Below are positions 37,383-47,507 of a stretch of DNA of 64,000 nt, piece by piece; the stretch's first letter is position 1, and each line of letters begins with the position of its first letter. This DNA is from Gloeobacter kilaueensis JS1 (GTDB lineage: Bacteria; Cyanobacteriota; Cyanobacteriia; Gloeobacterales; Gloeobacteraceae): assembly GCF_000484535.1 (NCBI RefSeq), contig NC_022600.1, positions 2,604,001-2,668,000 of the forward strand, read 5' to 3'. The position numbers were made by a program, and so were the translations under genes. The notes under the pieces were generated by a model. The model was not told the origin of the DNA and ran no database searches. It was given only the letters and a program-made list of their open reading frames with translations.

Positions 37383-38549
37383 ATGAATGGCGATCCTTAC
37401 GCCTGGATTCGATCGGATCTGGCGAGTCTGCACCGCGCCGGCTGGTACCGTTCTACCCTGCCGGGCACGGGCCGCGCCGGGGCGTATACCCAGATCGGGG
37501 GCAGGCCGGTGCTGCAGTTTGCGAGCAACGACTACCTGGGTCTGGCAGGCGATGGGCGGCTTATTGAGGCGGCCTGCAGGGCAACGCAGCACTACGGCAC
37601 CGGGGCTACCGGTTCGCGCCTTTTAAGTGGGGAGCGGCCCATCCACCGCGAACTGGAGCGGGCGCTGGCGGACTGGAAAGGCTGCGAGGATTGCCTCGTA
37701 TTTTCTTCGGGCTACCTGGCCAATCTGGGAGCGATCCCGGCGCTGGTGGGCCGCCGGGATCTCATCGTGGCCGACGAGCGCAACCACGCCTCGCTGCGCA
37801 GCGGGGCAGAATTGAGCGGAGCCAGGCAGTTATTTTATGCCCACGCCGATCTGGCCGCCCTCGAAGCGCTGCTGGTCGCCGAGCGGCACCGGCACCGGCG
37901 CTGTCTTATCTGCACCGACACGGTCTTCAGCATGGACGGCGACCTGGTGGACCTGGCGGGGATCGCCCGGCTGGCGGAAGACTATCGCTGCATGTTGCTG
38001 GTGGACGAGGCCCACGCCACCGGGGTTATCGGCCCGAGGGGAGCAGGGGCGGTAGAACACTTTGGGCTGCCGGGGCCGCTGGTGCAGATGGGAACGCTCT
38101 CTAAGGCCCTCGGCAGCCTGGGCGGCTATATCTGCGGCAGCGCCGAACTGGTCGATTACCTGCGCAACCGGGCCCGAAGCTGGATCTATACGACGGGGCT
38201 CTCACCGGCGGATGCGGCGGCGGCTACCGCCGCTGTCGCCATTGCCAGAAACGACGCTGATCGCCGGGAGCAGCTCTGGGAGAATATCCGCCACCTGCGC
38301 TCTGAACTGGACGGGCTGGGAATCGAGCAACTGCCCAGCGATTCGGCGATCCTCTGCGTGCAGGTGGGCGACATCGAGGCAACCCGCCGCTTCGCTGCAA
38401 AGCTCCTGGAGGACGGCATCTTTGCCCCGGCTATCCGGCCACCGACGGTCAGCACCAGCCGCATCCGCTTCTCGCTCAGCGCCATTCATACCGACGAGAT
38501 GATCGACCGGTTGTTGGGGGCTATTGGGCGTTGGCGACAGGTGGGATAG
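37383..38549 (+). CDS. bioF: 8-amino-7-oxononanoate synthase
   Basis: PLP enzyme joining pimeloyl-ACP (or CoA) with alanine in biotin synthesis. 388 residues: FASNDYLGLAGDGRL (about 47), GTGATGSRLLSGERPIHRELE (about 73), VFSSGYLANLGAIP (about 106), VDEAHATGVIGPRGAG (about 205) and the PLP lysine in TLSKALGSLGGY (about 240). ATG 37383 follows AAGGGG closely. Related alpha-oxoamine synthases (KBL) are possible but the pattern favours BioF. No other bio genes are adjacent. Confidence 0.9.
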   Translation: MNGDPYAWIRSDLASLHRAGWYRSTLPGTGRAGAYTQIGGRPVLQFASNDYLGLAGDGRLIEAACRATQHYGTGATGSRLLSGERPIHRELERALADWKGCEDCLVFSSGYLANLGAIPALVGRRDLIVADERNHASLRSGAELSGARQLFYAHADLAALEALLVAERHRHRRCLICTDTVFSMDGDLVDLAGIARLAEDYRCMLLVDEAHATGVIGPRGAGAVEHFGLPGPLVQMGTLSKALGSLGGYICGSAELVDYLRNRARSWIYTTGLSPADAAAATAAVAIARNDADRREQLWENIRHLRSELDGLGIEQLPSDSAILCVQVGDIEATRRFAAKLLEDGIFAPAIRPPTVSTSRIRFSLSAIHTDEMIDRLLGAIGRWRQVG

Positions 38550-38562
38550 TTGCTGCCGACCC

Positions 38563-39519
38563 TCAGGTGTGATCCCAGTCGGGCTTGATCGACTTGCGGC
38601 TTTTAAGATAGCGATCGATCGCCATCGCTGCTATGCAGCCGTCGCCCGCCGCCACCACCGCCTGCTTGAAAGGCGTGTTGCGAATATCACCGATTGCCCA
38701 GACTCCCGGAACGGAAGTCTGCATCATCTCGTCTACCTGCACACCGCCGTCGGGCTTGAACTGAACCTGGCCGCCGATAAAATCGGTGATGGGCTTAGAA
38801 CCCTGCATGTAGACGAAGACGCCCTCGACCGGCAATTCCTTGAGTTCCTTCTCGCCTGGATGGCAGACCTCGATGCCGGTGACACCCGCCTCCTCACCTT
38901 TGATTTTCATCAGTTTGGTCTTGTTCCAGAGCTTTACACTCGGATGACCCAACAGCTCCTCAGCATGGCCGTCCAGCGTGTGCGGGTCCTTGGGGGTGAT
39001 CCAGTGGACGGCGGAGGCGAACTTGGTCAGCACCTGCGCCTCCTCGATCGCTTCGGGGTTGAGGCCGACGACGGCCACCTCGCGGTTGCGGTAGAAGGCT
39101 CCATCGCAGGTGGCGCAGTAGCTTACGCCCCGGCCCAAAAATTCAGCCTCCCCCGGAATCGAAGCGATCCGGCCCATCGCTCCGGTGGCGAGCACCAGGG
39201 CACGGCCATTGTATACACCATCGGGAGTATAGACTTTTTTGATTGGTTCGCTGATGTCGATGCCGTAGACCTGGGAGCGCTGGTAGGTCGTGCCAAACTC
39301 CACCGCCTGTTCGCGCATCAGATCGAGCAATCTCTCACCGCTCATCTCGCCCAGAATGCCGGGATAGTTGGCGATCTTGTGGGTAATGGCGAGGGCCCCG
39401 GCCTGGGCATTTTTGTCGAGGATGACGGTCTTAAGCTCGGCGCGGGCGGTATAGAGCGCACAGGTACAACCTGCCGGACCACCGCCGACAATCACCACGT
39501 CGTAGTCGAATTGTTCCAT
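38563..39519 (-). CDS. thioredoxin-reductase-like flavoprotein lacking NADPH motifs
   Basis: 318 residues with the TrxR fold. FAD motif VVIVGGGPAGCTCALYTAR (about 8-26), redox pair in SYCATCDGAFYR (about 133-144), and C-terminal GVWAIGDIRNTPFKQAVVAAGDG (about 272). In the pyridine-nucleotide domain GGGDSA is replaced by VGLNPEAIEEA and HRRxxxR by HWITPKDP, so NADPH binding looks lost. FFTR, DTR and DDOR families of NADPH-independent TrxR relatives are described in clostridia and cyanobacteria including Gloeobacter; this fits them. Starts at ATG 39519 after GGGAGG. Ferredoxin is a possible donor. Confidence 0.8.
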   Translation of the reverse strand: MEQFDYDVVIVGGGPAGCTCALYTARAELKTVILDKNAQAGALAITHKIANYPGILGEMSGERLLDLMREQAVEFGTTYQRSQVYGIDISEPIKKVYTPDGVYNGRALVLATGAMGRIASIPGEAEFLGRGVSYCATCDGAFYRNREVAVVGLNPEAIEEAQVLTKFASAVHWITPKDPHTLDGHAEELLGHPSVKLWNKTKLMKIKGEEAGVTGIEVCHPGEKELKELPVEGVFVYMQGSKPITDFIGGQVQFKPDGGVQVDEMMQTSVPGVWAIGDIRNTPFKQAVVAAGDGCIAAMAIDRYLKSRKSIKPDWDHT

Positions 39520-39744
39520 TCCCGCTGCCTCCCACTCGCCTACCAGGCCACCTCTTCAGATTAGTTCTCAAATGGAACACAGTCAAAGTGAGCACTTGCT
39601 CAAGGTTCCACAGGAGATCATTCAACTTAACTTTGGGGCCGCAGGTAGCGCACCCGACGCAAACTGGCAGGAGGCGGCAGGCCAGTTGACGGCGGCTGGA
39701 GCGCTCAAGTTTAATGGGTGACGGCCCTTTTCCCGACAGGCTTC

Positions 39745-40308
39745 ATGATCTCAAGCAACGATTTTCGTACCGGCACCACTATCGAACTCGATGGGCAGGT
39801 CTGGCGGGTGGTCGAATTTTTGCACGTCAAGCCGGGCAAGGGGTCGGCCTTTGTGCGCACCAAGCTCAAAAACGTGATCAACGGCAACGTCAACGAGCGC
39901 ACCTTCCGCGCAGGCGAGACAGTACCCCAGGCGGTGGTCGAAAAGCGCGAGATGCAGTTTGTCTACCCCCAGGGCGACAACGAGTTCGTCTTCATGGACA
40001 TGGAATCTTACGAGCAGGAGGCGCTCAGCCGTGAGACGATCGGCGACGGAGCCAAATATCTCAAAGAAAACATGAGCGTCTCGATTCTCAAGTGGCGCGA
40101 CCGGGTAATTGGCGTCGATCTGCCGAACACGGTCGTGCTCACCGTCACCGAAACCGATCCGGGCGTCAAGGGCGATACTGCCCAGGGCGGCACCAAACCT
40201 GCCAAGGTCGAAACCGGCGCGGTCGTGATGGTGCCACTGTTTATCACCGTTGGCGAGAAGATCAAAATCGATACGCGCGACGATTCTTACCTTGGGCGCG
40301 AGAACTGA
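39745..40308 (+). CDS. efp: translation elongation factor P
   Basis: Relieves ribosome stalling at polyproline. About 187 residues starting [21 protein letters not shown]. The loop [16 protein letters not shown] holds a Lys at the position modified in E. coli (Lys34); Arg is used in some other phyla. OB domains follow, with [12 protein letters not shown] at the end. ATG 39745 begins MISSNDF as in cyanobacterial EF-P; an upstream frame adds nine extra residues. accB begins 6 bases downstream. Confidence 0.96.
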   Translation: MISSNDFRTGTTIELDGQVWRVVEFLHVKPGKGSAFVRTKLKNVINGNVNERTFRAGETVPQAVVEKREMQFVYPQGDNEFVFMDMESYEQEALSRETIGDGAKYLKENMSVSILKWRDRVIGVDLPNTVVLTVTETDPGVKGDTAQGGTKPAKVETGAVVMVPLFITVGEKIKIDTRDDSYLGREN

Positions 40309-40313
40309 CGCCA

Positions 40314-40790
40314 GTGAACATCGATCTTTCAGAAATCCGCGAACTGATTGCCATCCTTAACCAGACGGACGTTACCGAACTGACGATCGAGGCGGAAGGT
40401 TTTCGCCTCTCGATCCGCAAAGAGGGCGGCAAGGTGGTTGTCCAGTCGCCCGCAGCGCTCCCCCTGCCAGAGGTCGCCAATGCGGTACCCCCCGCAGCAC
40501 CTGCCGAAAAATCAGTCGCGCCGCCTGCAGTGAGCGAACCGGCAAAGCCCACGATCGAGATCGTCGCTCCAATGGTCGGCACCTTCTATCGGGCTCCTTC
40601 TCCAGATACCCCTAACTTTGTCGAGCCTGGCACTGCCGTTCAGATCGGCCAGACCGTCTGCATCATCGAGGCGATGAAGCTGATGAATACGATCGACAGC
40701 GAAGTGGCCGGTCGGGTCGTCGAGATTCTCGTCGAAAACGGTGAGCCGGTCGAGTACGGTCAAAAACTGATGCGCCTCGAAGCGCTCTAA
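40314..40790 (+). CDS. accB: biotin carboxyl carrier protein of acetyl-CoA carboxylase
   Basis: Carries carboxyl groups for fatty acid synthesis. 158 residues starting [19 protein letters not shown], then a Pro/Ala-rich linker (about 45-80), then the biotinyl domain with [14 protein letters not shown] and the biotin Lys in [11 protein letters not shown] (about 123). Starts at GTG 40314, six bases after efp, forming the efp-accB pair common in cyanobacteria. Confidence 0.95.
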   Translation: MNIDLSEIRELIAILNQTDVTELTIEAEGFRLSIRKEGGKVVVQSPAALPLPEVANAVPPAAPAEKSVAPPAVSEPAKPTIEIVAPMVGTFYRAPSPDTPNFVEPGTAVQIGQTVCIIEAMKLMNTIDSEVAGRVVEILVENGEPVEYGQKLMRLEAL

Positions 40791-40803
40791 GCCGAGATCT
40801 CTC

Positions 40804-40846
40804 CTCAGGCGGTAGCCTGCGGCAAGCGTGCCGTTATAAGCCTGAG
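40804..40846 (+). promoter_or_regulatory. nested hairpins between accB and the GH31 gene
   Basis: Outer stem CTCAGGC (40804-40810) / GCCTGAG (40840-40846); inner stem CGGCA (40820-40824) / TGCCG (40829-40833) with AGCG loop. No T-run follows. It is 14 bases after accB and 22 bases before the GH31 ATG, so it may be an attenuator or mRNA end. Confidence 0.4.
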
Positions 40847-40868
40847 AGGCAGAATCTTTGCTGACTCT

Positions 40869-43205
40869 ATGCCCCAGTACTTTGGCCAGTTGCCCACCAG
40901 TGACCTGCCCTGGTCCACTCCCCAGGCGATCACTTCCTGGACAAGACACTTGCGGGGCGTGCGCTTCGAGTGCGGCGGGCCCACTCTGGATCTGACGGTT
41001 CTGGCCCACGACCTCGTGCGCGTGCGCTTTGCGCCGGGCGGGACTTTTTTGCCGCGCCGCTCCTGGGCTGTGAGTCGCCACGACAGCGAGTGGCCGGCGG
41101 TTGATTTTGGATTTGCTGAAAGGAGCGAAGGGTTCGAGCTGACGACAGAGCAACTGCGCATCGTCGTCGAGCGCGCCACTTGCCGCCTCGGCTGTTTTGA
41201 TCCGGCGGGCCGAGCCTTTGCTTGCGATTCGGCTGCGGGCCTCGGCTGGCGCACCGGACAGATAGCCGCCTGGAAGCGCATCGAGGCGGACGAGCATTTT
41301 TATGGTTTCGGCGAGCGCACGGGACTGTTGGACAAGCGCTCCGAGCGGCTCACCAACTGGGCAACCGACGCCCTCGACTACGGCTCGCTCACCGACAACA
41401 TGTACCAGGCGATTCCTTTTTTTATCGCCCTCAGGCCAGGGCTCGCCTACGGCGTGTTTCTCAACAGTACGTTTTTTAGCCACTTTGACCTGGGGGCCGA
41501 AAAATCTGGTTGCTGGCAGATGCAGACTTGCGCCCCTGAACTCGACTACTACCTTATCTATGGCCCCACGCCCGAGCGGATCCTCTTTCGCTACACAGAG
41601 CTGACGGGCCGAGCACCGTTGCCGCCAATCTGGGCCCTGGGCTACCACCAGTGCCGCTGGAGCTACGACAGTGAAGACGAAGTCTACGAACTGGCCCGCA
41701 CCTTTCGATCGCGGCGCATCCCCTGCGATGTGATTCACCTCGACATCGATTACATGCGCGGCTACCGGGTTTTTACCTGGAGCCCGAGCCGCTTCAGCGA
41801 TCCGAAAAAACTAATCAGCGATCTGGGTTCCCAGGGCTTTCGGACCGTGGCGATCGTCGATCCAGGAGTCAAGTACGAGCCGGAGGCAAATTACGCCGTC
41901 TTCGATCAGGGCCTGGCAAAAAATTACTTCGTGCGCACCGCTTCGGGGCAGCTCTTCCACGGCTACGTCTGGCCCGACAAGGCTGTGTTTCCCGATTTTC
42001 TCAACAGCGCCGTGCGCCGCTGGTGGGGCGACTGGCACGCCAGATTGACCGAGATGGGTGTCGCCGGGATCTGGAACGATATGAACGAACCGACCATCGA
42101 CGATCGGCCCTTCGGCGACGGCGGCACGAAAATAAGCTTCCCGAGCGACGCCGCCGCAGGCGATCCCGCCGAGCAGGCCACCTGGGCGGAGGGCCACAAC
42201 CTCTATGGCCAGCAGATGGTGCGCGCCTGCCGGGAAGGGCTGGATCGCCTGCGGCCCACCGAGCGCTCCTTTGTCCTTACTCGCTCCGGCTTTGCCGGCA
42301 TCCAGCGCTATGGGGCGGTGTGGATGGGCGACAACCAGTCGCAGTGGGAACATCTGGAGCTGTCGCTGCCGATGCTGTGCAACATGGGCCTCTCGGGGGT
42401 CGCTTTTGTCGGTGCCGATATCGGCGGCTTTGCCCGCAACGCGACAGCGGAGCTGTTTGCCCGCTGGATGCAGGTGGGGACGCTCTATCCGCTGATGCGC
42501 GGCCACTCGGCTCTGCACACCGCCCGGCACGAGCCCTGGGTCTTTGGCGAGCGGGTCGAGGCGATCTGCCGGAAGTATATCGAGCTCAGGTATCAGCTTC
42601 TGCCCTACCTCTACACCCTCTTCTGGCGGGCAATGACGCACGGGGAACCCATCTTGCGGCCTCTGGTCTACCAGTACCCCGACGATGAGCGCACCTATCA
42701 ACTGCACGATCAGGTGCTGCTCGGGCCGCTGCTCATGGCCGCTCCGATTCTGCGCCCCGGCAGCGATTGCCGGGCCGTCTACCTGCCTGCGGGCCTCTGG
42801 CACGACTGGTGGACGGGCGAGCGCTTCGAGGGACCCGCCCACATCCTGGCCCACGCCCCCCTCGATCGCCTGCCCCTTTATGTACCCGCCGGAGCGGCTT
42901 TGCCCATGAACCCGGTGCGCCAGCACACTGGGGAACCAACCGATGCACTGATCTGGCGGGTCTGGCCGGGCGAGGGCAGCTGGACACTTTATGAGGACGA
43001 TGGCAACAGCTTCGCCTACCGCGAGGGGCAATGGGCCACCACCACCTGCCGCGTTCAGCAGACAGCCGTCGAACTCACTGAGCGGCAGGGCAACTGGCAG
43101 CCCCCCGAGCGTCAGATCCGCATCGAGCTGCTCGGTTGCGGCAGCCGGCAATTTTGCGACGACGGTGCCGCCCGGCAATTGCTGTTTCGCGAGTCTTGCA
43201 ATTAA
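40869..43205 (+). CDS. GH31 family alpha-glucosidase
   Basis: 778 residues of glycoside hydrolase family 31. N-terminal beta domain with EHFYGFGERTGLLDKR (about 141), then the TIM barrel with PPIWALGYHQCRWSYDSEDEV (about 255), VIHLDIDYMRGYRVFTW (about 290), the nucleophile Asp in GIWNDMNEPTID (about 400), FVLTRSGFAGIQRYGAVWMGDN and ADIGGF (acid/base region about 475-520). Cleaves alpha-glucosides from the non-reducing end; glycogen-derived oligosaccharides are likely. No signal peptide, so cytoplasmic. Starts ATG 40869. Confidence 0.94.
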   Translation: MPQYFGQLPTSDLPWSTPQAITSWTRHLRGVRFECGGPTLDLTVLAHDLVRVRFAPGGTFLPRRSWAVSRHDSEWPAVDFGFAERSEGFELTTEQLRIVVERATCRLGCFDPAGRAFACDSAAGLGWRTGQIAAWKRIEADEHFYGFGERTGLLDKRSERLTNWATDALDYGSLTDNMYQAIPFFIALRPGLAYGVFLNSTFFSHFDLGAEKSGCWQMQTCAPELDYYLIYGPTPERILFRYTELTGRAPLPPIWALGYHQCRWSYDSEDEVYELARTFRSRRIPCDVIHLDIDYMRGYRVFTWSPSRFSDPKKLISDLGSQGFRTVAIVDPGVKYEPEANYAVFDQGLAKNYFVRTASGQLFHGYVWPDKAVFPDFLNSAVRRWWGDWHARLTEMGVAGIWNDMNEPTIDDRPFGDGGTKISFPSDAAAGDPAEQATWAEGHNLYGQQMVRACREGLDRLRPTERSFVLTRSGFAGIQRYGAVWMGDNQSQWEHLELSLPMLCNMGLSGVAFVGADIGGFARNATAELFARWMQVGTLYPLMRGHSALHTARHEPWVFGERVEAICRKYIELRYQLLPYLYTLFWRAMTHGEPILRPLVYQYPDDERTYQLHDQVLLGPLLMAAPILRPGSDCRAVYLPAGLWHDWWTGERFEGPAHILAHAPLDRLPLYVPAGAALPMNPVRQHTGEPTDALIWRVWPGEGSWTLYEDDGNSFAYREGQWATTTCRVQQTAVELTERQGNWQPPERQIRIELLGCGSRQFCDDGAARQLLFRESCN

Positions 43206-43301
43206 AAAGTGTTCTGTGAACAGTTTTAGTCGATAGATCCGGCCTGCTGGATGGATAGGACTGCTGATTTAGACGGTGAGGAGCAAAAGGCAGGAGGGGT
43301 A

Positions 43302-43691
43302 TCAGGTTTCAGTATTTTCGGGGGTGGAGGAGCCATCGAGTTGGACGAGTTTGATGTGCTTGCGACCGATCTGAATTTCAAATTCGGTTCCTGGCTCCAG
43401 GCCCATCTGGCGCGTATAAGCGGTACCGATGAGCAGGTTGCCGTTTTGTTGGACTTTGATACGATAGCTGGCTTTACGGCCACCACGCACACCTTCGCCT
43501 TCCTCTTGCTGCGGCGTGAGAGAGATATTGTTGGCTTGCAAGATTGCACTTTGAAAGGCCAGCATTTTTACCCGCTTTTGCCCCGACTTGGTGACGGTTG
43601 TGTAACCGGCAAGTTCAGCGAGTTGCTTGGCACTTTTGCTCTGGTTCTCTTTGATCAGCTTTAACAGTTCCTTGCCTTGAAATGCTGCCAT
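43302..43691 (-). CDS. cyAbrB transcriptional regulator
   Basis: About 129 residues of the cyanobacterial AbrB-like family (Sll0359/Sll0822 type), known to control nitrogen and carbon metabolism genes. AAFQGKELLKLIKENQSKSA begins the protein, AELAGYTTVTKSGQKRVK (about 25-42) is the family core, and the C-terminal half holds a swapped-hairpin-like SYRIKVQQNGNLLIGTAY and EFEIQIGRKHIKL. ATG 43691 is preferred: GGAG lies seven bases before it and inside the upstream alternative. Opposite strand to the GH31 gene. Confidence 0.9.
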   Translation of the reverse strand: MAAFQGKELLKLIKENQSKSAKQLAELAGYTTVTKSGQKRVKMLAFQSAILQANNISLTPQQEEGEGVRGGRKASYRIKVQQNGNLLIGTAYTRQMGLEPGTEFEIQIGRKHIKLVQLDGSSTPENTET

Positions 43692-43831
43692 CTTCGCTCC
43701 ACTCATCTGAGATCGAGTTAACTTGAAACATATTACATCAGTTCATCTAAATGAAAACTGGCTGCCGGATCATAAAGCTTGATCAATCGTATTTTTAGAT
43801 GAGATTTGCCGGGCGAGCGGTCCCTCGATGT

Positions 43832-43852
43832 GCGATCGCCTCCTGCGATCGC
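43832..43852. repeat. tandem GCGATCGC octamers
   Basis: GCGATCGC at 43832-43839 and 43845-43852, five bases apart. This is the core of the cyanobacterial HIP1 palindrome. It lies in the intergenic region between cyAbrB and mtnA. Confidence 0.75.
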
Positions 43853-43943
43853 GTCTTGGCCAGCCCAGAGATCGGCGAGTTGTTGAGTCCAATCCGGGCG
43901 CGATCCGGGGCACTAGCGGTGCAAAATAGAAGGCACTGCGCTG

Positions 43944-44993
43944 ATGGATCTGCTCTCTATGACTTCTGCTCGCACCCGCTCTGAGATTCGGCCTGTGCTC
44001 TGGGATGGCCAGTCCTGTCTGCTCATCGACCAGACGGCGTTGCCTGGCTCTTTGCGCACCGTCGCGATCGAGACGAGCGAGCAGATGGCCACTGCCATCC
44101 GCACGATGATCGTGCGCGGTGCCCCGGCGATCGGGGTGGCCGCCGCCTTCGGGATGGTCCTGGGACGGCGCGAGGCCGATCCGGCCCAGCCGCTGCCCCA
44201 CCTCCAGAAAGTTGCCAGTCTGCTCAGATCGACCCGGCCCACCGCCGTCAACCTCTTCTGGGCAATCGACCGGATGCTCGCTGCCGCCCACCTCGATTCG
44301 AGCGTTGCCCACCTCGAGGGCGAGGCGATTGCGATCCTCGAAGCGGACATCGCCACCTGCCGGGCAATCGGCGATCACGGCCTCGCTGCTTTGCCTGCCA
44401 CCCCGCACCGCTTGCGCCTGCTCACCCACTGCAACGCCGGGGCGCTCGCGACCGCCGGTTACGGCACTGCCCTCGGGGTGGTGCGCTCGGCCCATCGCGC
44501 CCACAGACTTGAGCGCGTCTGGGCCGATGAGACCCGCCCGCGCCTGCAAGGAGCACGGCTGACGGCCTGGGAACTGGTGCAGGAGGGTATTCCAGTCACG
44601 GTCATCGCCGACACCGTAGCCGCCCACCTGCTGGGCAAAGGTCAGATCGATGCGGTGGTGGTCGGTGCGGACCGGATCGCCGCCAACGGCGATGTCGCCA
44701 ACAAGATCGGCACGCGCGGCGTGGCGATCCTGGCCCACTACCACGGTGTGCCCTTCTTCGTCGTCGCTCCCTGGTCTACGATCGACCTCGATCTGGCCGA
44801 TGGTTCGGGGATCGCTATCGAGGAGCGCAGCCCCGAGGAGGTGCGCACGATCGACGGGGTGGTCCTTGCCCCGGAGGGCACCGATTTTTATAACCCGGCC
44901 TTCGACGTTACCCCCGCCGCCTTAATTAGCGGCATCGTCACCGAGACCGGCGTCTTTGCCCCGGCCCAACTGGGGGCGGCCCTCAGGCGGTAG
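43944..44993 (+). CDS. mtnA: S-methyl-5-thioribose-1-phosphate isomerase
   Basis: Converts MTR-1-P to MTRu-1-P in methionine salvage. 349 residues: TMIVRGAPAIGVAAAFGMVLG (about 54-74), THCNAGALATAGYGTALGVV (about 168) with the catalytic Cys, VIADTVAAHLLGKGQIDAVVVGADRIAANGDVANKIGT (about 215-250, Asp in GADRI), and APWSTIDLDLADG. The initiator shown is ATG 43944; MTSARTR five codons on is an alternative. Homologous to eIF2B alpha, but motifs are those of MtnA. Confidence 0.95.
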   Translation: MDLLSMTSARTRSEIRPVLWDGQSCLLIDQTALPGSLRTVAIETSEQMATAIRTMIVRGAPAIGVAAAFGMVLGRREADPAQPLPHLQKVASLLRSTRPTAVNLFWAIDRMLAAAHLDSSVAHLEGEAIAILEADIATCRAIGDHGLAALPATPHRLRLLTHCNAGALATAGYGTALGVVRSAHRAHRLERVWADETRPRLQGARLTAWELVQEGIPVTVIADTVAAHLLGKGQIDAVVVGADRIAANGDVANKIGTRGVAILAHYHGVPFFVVAPWSTIDLDLADGSGIAIEERSPEEVRTIDGVVLAPEGTDFYNPAFDVTPAALISGIVTETGVFAPAQLGAALRR

Positions 44994-45061
44994 GCGGCTG
45001 CTTCTATCCAGGCGCACACTTTTCGTTATATTAAGTGGGAGAGATAAGACCGGAGTAGGGC

Positions 45062-46978
45062 ATGAACTTGAGCGATCTGTGCCACCCGAACCAGTTGCGC
45101 GAGCTGAGCGTCCCCCAACTGGCCCGCCTTGCCCAGCAGATCCGCCAAAAACACCTTGAGACGGTGGCGGCGACGGGTGGTCATCTCGGTCCCGGCCTGG
45201 GGGTGGTCGAGTTGACTCTCGGCCTGTATAAAACCCTCGATCTCGACCGCGACCGGGTTGTCTGGGATGTCGGCCACCAGGCTTATCCCCACAAGATGCT
45301 CACAGGCCGCTACGCCAACTTTCATACCCTGCGCCAAAAAGACGGCATCGCCGGTTATCTCAAGCGCGCCGAGAACCCCTTCGACTGCTGGGGGGCAGGC
45401 CACGCCTCCACCAGCATCTCCGCTGCCCTCGGCATGGCTCTCGCCCGCGACTTTCAAGGACTGAACCGCAAGGTGGTGGCGGTGATCGGCGATGGGGCGC
45501 TCACCGGCGGCATGGCCCTCGAAGCGCTCAACCACGCCGGCCACCTGGCAAAGACGAACCTGATGGTCATCCTCAACGACAACGAGATGTCGATCTCAGA
45601 AAACGTCGGTGGCCTGTCGCTCTACCTCAACCGCCTGCGCACCGATCCGGCCCTGCGCCAGCTGCGCAGCAACCTCGAATCGCAGTTATTCAACTTTCCG
45701 CTGCTTGGCTCGACTTTCAGCCCCGAATTCGAGCGCTTCAAAGATTCGCTCAAGTACATGACCATGACCCGCTCCAAGGCGGGCGTGATCTTTGAGGAAC
45801 TGGGATTTACCTACCTGGGGCCGATCGACGGCCACAACCTGAGCGATCTCATCGAGACGTTCGAATTTGCCCACAATCTGACTGGACCGGTCTTTGTCCA
45901 TGTGATCACCGTCAAGGGCAAGGGCTACGAGGTCGCCGAGCGCAACCAGGTCACCTACCACGCCCAGAACGCCTTTGATCTGACCACCGGCAAGGCCAAG
46001 CCATCCAGCAAGCCGACCCCACCCGCCTACACTTCGGTATTTGCCAGCACCCTGCTCAAACTGGCCGAACAAAACGAGAAGATCGTCGGGATCACAGCGG
46101 CGATGCCCACCGGCACTGGCCTCGATAAATTCAAGGAGCGCTTTGCCGATCGCTACTTCGATGTCGGCATCGCCGAGCAGCACGCCGTCACGATGGCAGC
46201 GGGCCTGGCTGCCGAGGGGATGCGACCGGTAGCGGCCATCTATTCGACCTTCTTGCAGCGGGCCTTCGACCAGATCGTCCACGATGTCGCCATTCAAGAT
46301 CTGCCGGTCTTCTTCTGCCTCGACCGGGCCGGCGTGGTGGGCGAGGACGGCCCCACCCACCACGGCGTCTTCGATTTAGCCTACCTGCGCCAGATCCCCG
46401 GCATGGTGGTGATGGCTCCCAAGGACGAAGCCGAGTTGCAGCGGATGCTGGTGACCGGTGTGCAGTACACCAAGGGTCCCATCGCCGTGCGCTATCCGAG
46501 GGGGGCAGGCGTCGGTGCGCCGCTGATGGCCGAAGGCTGGGAGGCTGTACCGGTGGGCAAAGCCGAGGTGCTGCGCACCGGCGACGATCTGCTCATCGTC
46601 GCGATCGGTTCGATGGTCCATCCTTCACTGCAGGCCGCCGCCCTTTTAAGCGAGCACGGCATCGCTGCCACCGTCGTCAACGCCCGCTTCGCCAAGCCCC
46701 TCGACACCGAGTTGATTCTGCCCCTTGCCCGCCGCATCGCACGGGTGGTAACCGTCGAGGAAGGCTGCCGCACCGGTGGCTTCGGCTCAGCGGTACTCGA
46801 AGCGCTCATGGACGCCGGGCTCGCCGTACCGACCCTGCGCATCGGCATCGACGACAGGTTCGTTACCCACGCTAGCCGTTCCCAGCTTCTGGAGATGCTT
46901 GGCCTCACCCCGACAGGCATCGCCCAAACGATCCAGCAGAGCCTGAATACCCAACCGGCAGCCCAGCCGCAGCCTTGA
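45062..46978 (+). CDS. dxs: 1-deoxy-D-xylulose-5-phosphate synthase
   Basis: First enzyme of the MEP isoprenoid pathway, supplying carotenoids, phytol and quinones. 638 residues: [23 protein letters not shown]-like start (about 31), [17 protein letters not shown] (about 65), [20 protein letters not shown] (about 140, TPP-binding GDG), [10 protein letters not shown] (about 170), and [15 protein letters not shown] (about 370). Starts at ATG 45062 with GGAGTAGGG upstream; an AT-rich TTATATTAA lies about 25 bases further up as a likely -10. The next gene starts eight bases after the stop. Confidence 0.97.
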   Translation: MNLSDLCHPNQLRELSVPQLARLAQQIRQKHLETVAATGGHLGPGLGVVELTLGLYKTLDLDRDRVVWDVGHQAYPHKMLTGRYANFHTLRQKDGIAGYLKRAENPFDCWGAGHASTSISAALGMALARDFQGLNRKVVAVIGDGALTGGMALEALNHAGHLAKTNLMVILNDNEMSISENVGGLSLYLNRLRTDPALRQLRSNLESQLFNFPLLGSTFSPEFERFKDSLKYMTMTRSKAGVIFEELGFTYLGPIDGHNLSDLIETFEFAHNLTGPVFVHVITVKGKGYEVAERNQVTYHAQNAFDLTTGKAKPSSKPTPPAYTSVFASTLLKLAEQNEKIVGITAAMPTGTGLDKFKERFADRYFDVGIAEQHAVTMAAGLAAEGMRPVAAIYSTFLQRAFDQIVHDVAIQDLPVFFCLDRAGVVGEDGPTHHGVFDLAYLRQIPGMVVMAPKDEAELQRMLVTGVQYTKGPIAVRYPRGAGVGAPLMAEGWEAVPVGKAEVLRTGDDLLIVAIGSMVHPSLQAAALLSEHGIAATVVNARFAKPLDTELILPLARRIARVVTVEEGCRTGGFGSAVLEALMDAGLAVPTLRIGIDDRFVTHASRSQLLEMLGLTPTGIAQTIQQSLNTQPAAQPQP

Positions 46979-46985
46979 TCCGCCG

Positions 46986-47417
46986 ATGCAGTTTGCGGAG
47001 ATTGCCGAGCGGTTGGCTGTCTACTCCGGCTGGACGGTGCAGGCGAACGAAAAAATGGTCGAGGTGAGCGTCGTCCTGCCAAACGATCGTCGGCAAAAAG
47101 TCTACATCCGTCCAATTGGCACCCTCGCAGTCCAGGGCGTCGCCAGCGAGATGATCGAGTACTACTCGGCGGCGGTCGAGATTCCCAAAGACCAGGCGCT
47201 CTCCTCGCTCCTCGCCTATAGCCTTCTTAAGACCAACGCCCAGATGCTCATCGGAGCCTGGGGGATTGACCAGCGCGGCGAGAGTGAATTTATTGCCGTC
47301 TTCGACACGGCCCTGCTGGTCACCCTCGACATCGAGGAGTTGGCGGCGGCAATCTCGGTGATTGCCGCTGAGGCGGATCGGCTCGAAGAACTCTGGGCCG
47401 GCGAGGATATCTGGTGA
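46986..47417 (+). CDS. conserved protein with YbjN/CesT-like fold pattern
   Basis: 143 residues, acidic, no membrane segments: AEIAERLAVYSGWTVQANEK, then LPNDRRQKVYIRPIG, EIPKDQALSSLLAYSLLKTN, and DTALLVTLDIEELAAAISVI. The alternation of helix and strand pairs resembles the YbjN / type III chaperone-like fold, often found as small stand-alone proteins in cyanobacteria. Function unknown. Starts eight bases after dxs, likely in its transcript. Confidence 0.75.
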   Translation: MQFAEIAERLAVYSGWTVQANEKMVEVSVVLPNDRRQKVYIRPIGTLAVQGVASEMIEYYSAAVEIPKDQALSSLLAYSLLKTNAQMLIGAWGIDQRGESEFIAVFDTALLVTLDIEELAAAISVIAAEADRLEELWAGEDIW

Positions 47418-47507
47418 GCCGCTGCGCTTAAACAGTTGCATAGGAAGCTGCTTTTCTCCCTAAGGTATGGTTGAATCTGAGTAGTTTGTCTCCATCCCCA
47501 GGCTCCG

